A stretch of DNA of 64,000 nucleotides from Plectrocnemia conspersa. Lineage: Eukaryota; Arthropoda; Insecta; Trichoptera; Polycentropodidae. Positions 49,741 through 64,000 of the stretch are shown here, piece after piece (the first letter of the stretch is position 1; the number at the start of each line of letters is the position of its first letter). The notes beneath the pieces were generated by a model. That model searched no databases. It was not told the DNA's origin and saw only the letters and a list, made by a program, of their open reading frames with translations. Location: assembly GCA_009617715.1 (NCBI GenBank), contig VTFK01000114.1, positions 1 through 64,000 on the forward strand, written 5' to 3'. Both the position numbers and the translations under genes were made by a program.

Positions 49741-51003
49741 TGAAGTATGTGGTATCTCATTATCATCAGTATTTTTACCAACATCGGATGTTTTATGATA
49801 AATATTCTATGCTTCGAAGAACATAGAACGAATTATCATGCGCACTCTATAAAGGCAACTCATAAGGGATTTAGTACATATCAAGAACTAAAAATAATTA
49901 AAAACGAAGCTATAGAAAGTAATATTACAGCACTCATGCAACCCAACTACAATACTACATACGCACAAACAGCACAAAATAAATAGCATACACAAGCAGA
50001 AGAAATAAATAATAAAATTGATCAAAACATGGTCCAAGTTTCAACAAGAATGGAAAATATGATGACAGAACTCATGAAAAGTATAAATAATATGATGACT
50101 ATACTAACAACACTCGTCACCAAAATATCAAAATGACCAACTTCCTTAGACTGGTAGTTTGGAACGCCAATGGCTTGCTTAATCATGGGCAAGAAAAAAA
50201 ACATTTATAAAAAAAATGAACAGATAAATATTATACTGATCTCTGAAACCCACTTTGCCGACAAACGCTAATTAAGAACACCAAATTATTCTATATATCA
50301 TACAGATGGTACTGCTCATGGAGGTTCGGCTATCATAGAAAAAAATACAATAAAACATTACGAACTAGATAAATATGACAGTGAACACATCCAAGCCACT
50401 AGCATAAAAATAGAGGAAAGCTATGGAAACTTGCAACCTCACTTATCTATCTTCATTAGATCTATTATCAGATCATTTTCCGATCATAATTACTGTGTGT
50501 ACAAAAGTATTAAATACGACGAAAACGCCGTTCTTTTACAATAAGAGAACTAATTAGGAAAACATTTAAGGAATTCATTGAACGACTTGATATCATTTGA
50601 TTTATCATTAAAAACAGAAGAAGATATAGAACTTGGAATCAAACACCTTATCGAAAATAAACATAAAGCTGCGCTGCAAGCAACTCCGGAACTCAGTGAT
50701 AATACACACAAAGAAAAATGTCCGATTATAATAAAACAAACGATAATCGAAAGACAAATTCGTAAACAATGGCAGATTACAAAAGCTCCAGGTGACAAAC
50801 AAAAACTAAATCGAGCCATTAAACAAATCAAAATAACTAAACAAAAGAATAAGGAAATCTTTCATAATAGAAGTTATATGCGACGGAGTTATATACTACT
50901 CGCTCTGGAAAGCGTCAGGATGAACAACATAAGCCCACCCTGTATTTCTCAGGACTATACTTCCCAGGAAATACAGATGCCGAATCCAAACGAGTCACCT
51001 TAA
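49740..51003 (+). pseudogene. jockey-clade non-LTR retrotransposon remnant
   Basis: ORF1 tail at about 49760-50135 (NTTYAQTAQ, then a Met/Lys/Ile-rich helical stretch) overlaps the start of ORF2 by ATGA at about 50132. ORF2 begins with an endonuclease domain (LRLVVWNANGLLNHGQ, IILISETHFADKR, GGSAIIEKNTIKHYE). It then jumps by a deletion to the region before the reverse transcriptase (50578-51003; DNTHKEKCPIIIKQTI, RKQWQITKAPGDKQKLN). Frameshifts and stops make it inactive. Confidence 0.8.
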
Positions 51004-51009
51004 TTATAC

Positions 51010-54000
51010 GAGTAATAATTTGTCAATATATACTTTAAATATAAATATTACTAAGTTACTTGAATATAAATATTACTAAGTTACTTGAATACAAATATTA
51101 TTATTATTAATCGGCCATTTTTTACTGTTTTTGTTCCGTACAGACACATTTAACATTCATTATAAATTTTCAGCTTTCATCCATTGATAGACAAAACATT
51201 TTATGAGCCTTTTACTTTAAATACATATTTAAGCATTTGCAATTAGTTAACTATTACTTATTGATGCAATGGAGATATTAAATAAATACAATAATTAATT
51301 GCATTATAATACGTATATTTTCAATGCAGGGGGTAGATGATATTAGACGTTTATATATCGCACGGTTTTCCACGCAGGGGATAACAATACACATTATATT
51401 GGGCGACTTTTTAAAAAAATAAATGTTTGGAAAGATTTAATTTAAGATTTTTTCCCTGATTCTGTAATTGCTAGATTTTGGATAATATCATTAATATATG
51501 CTACAAAACTATATAGTATTGCAGTATCCTAAATGCTTAATTATTCAACAAAAAATACGAATAACTTAAATTAGCATTAATTTATTACTGTGGCGCCAAT
51601 ACGACGACTCGCTAAATTTAATATTAAACACGTATATATAGAGAATAATAAAAATTAAACCTCGACTTAAGCACTATTTAGATACGTAACATCATGTAAC
51701 AATGGGATAACTTAAATTAATTTGTAATGCAAAAATATACCTTTTAATGTATAATAAAAAATAAAAATCGCAATTCAATTGGGTTATCGATACTCAATAA
51801 AGGGTTAAAACAATCTTTAAAACAAAAATATATTAATTTTTTAGTTATATTTAAAAAAAAATAAAAAAATTCGATTCACATTATAATATTATATTACCTT
51901 TAAAATTCAACTTCTTTTTAATTTTAAAACTGTATCTTTAATGAAAATCCATACAACTTTACTGGCAGATTAACCATCAGACGAACCCCGAAACCCTGAG
52001 ACGGAGACCGTTAAGTATCGAATTTCATCCACAGCAAATATATCGTTTTCAATTTTGATGCACTGGTTTGTTATATAGATAGTTTTTTTTAGATATGTTG
52101 TATTATTAGATTTAGCCTTGTGGGAAAATTAGCCTAAGTATACGAAAGTAACGTTAACTTTGTTGTGAACTACGTGGGGAAAGAGCCCGAAACATAAAGA
52201 GGGGAGAATAATAAATACAGATTTATATTCACAGTTTTCATTTCTATTTTTATAGTGCATTCTACGTAACTTATCCTACCACATATTGTCGAAATATATA
52301 TGTGTATACATATATCGACAATATGTAGATGGATGTGTTGATGAATCTGAGTAACATCCGATGTATTATATATCGGATGTTACTTAAATCCATCAATCTA
52401 CACATTATCAAAGTTAACAGGGGAATCATTTAATTAATAGTATAAATAAATAAGTGTGGTTTGTTGCACAATTCTTTAAAATAATGATCAAAACAATACA
52501 GCTACTCATAATTCCTGATATAATTATTTTCGAGACGATTAGGTTTCATGTTTTTAATTTTTATCGAGATTTTTATATGAGAACTAGGGCATGCATTACC
52601 TGTTTTACCGGCAAATACTAATAAATTACCGGTTAATAAATTGCTAATTAATGGTAAATTCCAAAATTATCTTATTTTCTACTTTTTAGCGTAGTTATGT
52701 GACGATGATTGCAGCGGACAAGATCGGAAGGTGTTTTTTCTTATCTTCTAATAATTTGCTTCTAAAAAAAATATAGCTGTTTGACTCAGGAAGTCCAGAG
52801 TACTATCACTAGAAGCTCAGATAAAGCTTAACTTTAATGACAATAACTACTCTGTTCCTAGCAAATATAAGATATATAAGCGCGAATGTCTTTGATAAAT
52901 AATTTTATTTATAAATTACTCATCCCATTATTGGGTATTCCAACAAATTATATATTAATTTACTATGGAATCTTGTGAAGTCTAGCTACATTAAATTTGT
53001 CTCACTGAAATGTTCTTAACCATAAAAAATGTTATATCCTGATTAACCAACGTAGTAAAAATTTAATTACGAAACAATTTGTCAAGCTGAAAAAATTATT
53101 GGCTTATAAAGATTGAGAGATAGTTGAGATCGTGTGTGTTGGACGTTGTTGATTTCATTAAAAGTTACTCTTTCTATGTGACAAAACTCTTTAATATGTT
53201 ACTTAAGAGAAAAATAGTGACTTCACGGTGCTTTTTGTCGTCCGTTGATATATTGTTTTCTGTGCTCGTTTCGCAACAAAAAAATATTCTTTTAATGCAT
53301 CGGAAAGTAATTACGTGCTATTTATGTGAAATACACCCTTTTTTCTGGAAGTAAAGAGGGCTCTTGTATGGTCTCTTCCCTTAAAGTCAAGTTCATCCTT
53401 ATTATACCGTGGTTACGGTAATTATTGCGCGAGTTTCAAGAATAAGAACCCCCACAATAGTTTCAAATTAATAATATTTTGAAGAATATATTCAGGCCTA
53501 CGTGCGAGAATGGTACTCGTCGTCGTCGTTGTCGGTATTATAAATGAGTTGTATCAAGAGTCTGACGTTGTCAGGTGTAACAAAATACAACGTATCAGAT
53601 GAAACGGGTCTTGCATGAACGACTCGAAACCGTTCTTCAACCCAGAGGGTAAGTGGAAGCGCTTGTAAAGTACGACTACATACTACATTGGATAGATGAA
53701 ATACAAAATAAAACTGTAAAAATGCCGGAATACAAAACGACATTCTGAACGATTACTTCGATTTGGCTGCAACTATGATATCCAGCTGGCGATATATTCA
53801 AAAAGTGCAATACAGTGTTACAAATGCTGAAGAATGTATTTGACAAAGATATTCAGACGAAATGTTTATAGATAGTAGTAACGTTTATAAGAGTGCTGCG
53901 AAAATGTCGAACATGACATGAAAGGTGTGCGGCCGAACATATCAACCACCACAAAAATCTGAAGAAAAGAAAGGGAATTTTAATTAAAAATCGTTGAATC

Positions 54001-54180
54001 GCTTTAAGTGGACTATATGTGCTTTGTGCTTCACAAAATAATGCAATATATATTAAAAATACTATTACTTATTAATAAAAAATATTTGATCACACATAAA
54101 ATGTGTGTACATATTTATTTTTGTATATCAAAAAAATTGTATTAAAAAATTTTTTTATGAATTTTAATTCATTCACAATT
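51010..54180. other. Intergenic DNA with a hairpin cluster
   Basis: AT-rich; no supportable gene. Two perfect short hairpins lie side by side at about 52279-52330 and 52350-52385 (separate entry). A tandem pair of ATATAAATATTACTAAGTTACTTGA-type units lies at 51040-51100. Confidence 0.35.
52279..52386. repeat. Two adjacent palindromes
   Basis: First: ACATATTGTCGA and TCGACAATATGT arms around an AT-rich loop. Second: GTAACATCCGAT and ATCGGATGTTAC arms. ATGTAGATGGAT between them is echoed inverted by ATCCATCAATCTACACAT just downstream (about 52387-52405), giving a compound stem. Confidence 0.6.
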
Positions 54181-54451
54181 TAATGTACGACGACACACTG
54201 TTTCACACTTGCTTCAAAATAATACCGACTTAATGCCGAAGCAATCATATTCACCAGACTTGGCCTCTGCGATTTTTTACTATTTCCGCATACAAAAAGG
54301 CATTGAAAAAACGTTTTACTACATAGAGGAGATTAGAACAAAAGCGCCGAGTGATCAACGCTGGTATATATGTAATAGAAGCAATATTAAATTAATTTGT
54401 AAAGGGGATAATTTATATAAACGGTTAATGGTCGATATTTGTCACGTTTAG
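54180..54451 (+). pseudogene. mariner transposase C-terminal remnant
   Basis: Frame 54209-54451 reads PKQSYSPDLASAIFYYFRIQK, the third catalytic region of mariner transposases (YSPDLA), then a degenerate EGDNL-like end. It lies about 130 bp upstream of the wds start codon. Confidence 0.65.
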
Positions 54452-54479
54452 GGTTGCAATATGGTCACCTTCGTTATGT

Positions 54480-54584
54480 TGGCTGCTCTGACTTGTGCCA
54501 TGTGAGACGCCACCGGCGCGGATTGTGGCGTCGTGGGATTTCTCGTACGAATTGCGCCCCCAGAGCGACTGCGTCTCCGTTCCG
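54480..54584 (+). promoter_or_regulatory. GC-rich 5' leader of wds
   Basis: GC content rises abruptly at about 54480 and stays high to about 54830, covering the first exon. Probably 5' UTR and promoter; no TATA box is seen. Confidence 0.4.
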
Positions 54585-62457
<7,873 letters not shown>

Positions 62458-64000
62458 ACTTGGTGGGCGCATTGAAATGCGCTCTCGTAATTATTAATCT
62501 AAACATTCACCATACGTTGTTGAGTGATTCGAATCCCTAAATACATATTACACTATATGTAAAGTCTTCCTTTTGACATCATCACCAAATTACGATACGA
62601 GATGAAAATATAACAATACAATCAAAACATTTTGTAAATACACGTGTGAGCGATTTTCCCCATTATTTTCCATATTATTGCATTTTACTTTGTAAGCAGC
62701 TAGTCATTTAGATTTTTTTTACCAAAAGGAAGATTTGAGATCTGGATATAGATAGATAGCCATGCAGCATTTGAGTTTAATTAGATTTAAATGAATGACT
62801 AATGAATAGCTGTGTTGATCGTTAACTTCGTTTTTTAACGGTAGATTAGTTTGGAGTTTTTTTTCTTGCTCGATTGATTTTTATTCGTTGTTTTATTTTA
62901 ATTACTCTGTTTTGATAAATATTTAGTGAAAGAGAATATTTTCCAAACTAATCGTGTATAGATGATGTCTGTAATATTTTTTAGCATTGATTGTGAAACA
63001 AGACTAGAAATGTTTAAGATATTTTTGAAAGTCAATAAAGCAGTTAATCAAACTCTGCTAATATTTTTTTATCGTAAGCGTGTTCTGCCGTTGATTATTT
63101 GGCTATGTTGATCATCATCTGGGCGTGACGAGAAGCGATAAATTTGATTACTATATATTTTTTTAATGAATTATCCATTACATTTAATGTGACGCAAATT
63201 TCAAATCTTTTTCCTATCTTTTTAAATATAAAATCAGATGATATTGATAAACTTTTGCGATATCACGAGTTTGATAGATATGTATATAATCAGTCGCGGC
63301 TCATGAGGAGCTATTTTCTTAAAAATGTTTCCTAAACTTATTAATAGATTTGACATATACAAAATAGTCTTGTCGTTTTAAAGAATATAACCGCAGCATC
63401 CCCTCACGAGCCGTTACTGTAATAATGTATATTTTCGAAAAATATGTTGTAAACGTTCAGATATGCAACATATTACTTATATAAAATGTAATGTAAAAGT
63501 AAAAAAAAATAATAGAATTAAGCATTATAATAAAAAATGTATAACAGTACCTGGTCTTCTATTAGTGGTGCAAAATCAACATTGCCGAAAAATCTTTTGT
63601 ATTCAGATCAGGAATTATTTCTTGGCCTTCGTTAACTCGTTCGATGCTATGTTTTAAATGTACAAACGAAAAGTGTACACTATTGTATCTAAAGTATATT
63701 CTTAATATGATTTTTTCCTCAAATTAAATTTGACAAAGTGACTTAAGATCTGAGAAAACAGAATTTATTGATGCGTTAATTGAATGTGGTACTTTTTGAG
63801 CAATAAAGAATATCACTTTATATATGGACTTTGTGTTAACATTTATTTGTATTGCGTTTTTATGTACATTTATCTTTATTCAGTGTGGCTCTAGCATTTA
63901 ATACGATACTTAAGTTTGATTTGAAGATAACACTCGGAGACGATGAAACCACACCATCTGTACTTTATTTCATAAGATTTATTTTGTATGTTATATATTT
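62458..64000. other. wds 3' UTR and downstream DNA
   Basis: AATAAA signals occur at 63034-63039 and about 63804. The open frames at 63144-63335 and 63463-63657 have no recognisable features and AT-rich codons; I do not call them genes. Confidence 0.4.

Noticed and set aside
50550..50831. Minus-strand frame of 93 codons
   Set aside because: Antisense shadow of the jockey ORF2 remnant.
53498..53743. 81-codon minus-strand frame
   Set aside because: No domain, no splice partners and no Kozak support; composition is compatible with chance or an old element.
54495..54584. Longer N-terminus for wds from the in-frame ATG at 54495
   Set aside because: The downstream ATG gives MVPLGG, matching the known fly protein start, and the extra residues have no counterpart.

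Overview
This is a 64 kb piece of an AT-rich animal genome, almost certainly an insect. The genes have short exons with GT-AG introns. Their closest recognisable relatives include the insect genes sugarbabe and will die slowly. The spaces between them hold insect-type transposons: mariner, Tc1, hAT, jockey and LTR elements. I cannot name the order. All exon borders below were read by eye from splice sites, reading phase and family similarity.

Six conserved genes can be assembled with consistent reading phase, with one exception noted below. Left to right they are: a doublecortin-like kinase (DCLK, +, 1868-12844, 11 exons, 635 aa); TRMT6, the non-catalytic subunit of the tRNA m1A58 methyltransferase (+, 14713-16536, 2 exons, 438 aa); RO60/TROVE2, an RNA-binding ring protein (-, 18251-23770, 11 exons, 591 aa); NUP54, an FG nucleoporin (+, 27368-37120, 12 exons, about 617 aa once an apparent 1-base insertion in exon 5 is allowed for); sug (GLIS2-type five-finger zinc-finger factor, -, 37292-38816, 4 exons, 415 aa); and wds/WDR5 (+, 54585-62457, 7 exons, 333 aa). 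A seventh gene, an unrecognised single-pass membrane protein, lies on the minus strand inside NUP54 intron 1 (29146 to about 30033) with its own TATA/initiator pair. TRMT6 and RO60 are convergent, RO60 and NUP54 divergent, and NUP54 and sug convergent with poly(A) signals about 25 bp apart. The genes have unrelated housekeeping or regulatory roles; nothing suggests an operon or a joint pathway.

The rest is introns and intergenic DNA loaded with transposon remains. Six hAT-type insertions have complete ends, five with perfect 8-bp target duplications (6601-6843, 23883-24075, 33239-33537, 40149-40410, 40630-42535) and one with a 7/8 match (26787-27260). There is a Tc1-type element with an LTR-like fragment inside it (10942-11817), several mariner remnants, two jockey-type non-LTR remnants (about 12120-12560 and 49740-51003), a deleted LTR retrotransposon between direct repeats (25083-26168), a large foldback element (about 47702-48413), and a three-copy palindromic repeat family (about 5335-6420, 19110-20440, 45420-46620). 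The longest gene-free stretch is about 38.8-54.5 kb.

I found no CRISPR array, rRNA, confident tRNA or bacterial-type system. The most unusual items are the frame break in NUP54, an upstream partial copy of NUP54 exon 3, a degenerate metal-site motif in RO60, and the nested membrane-protein gene, whose signal-peptide-like first exon lacks an ATG.
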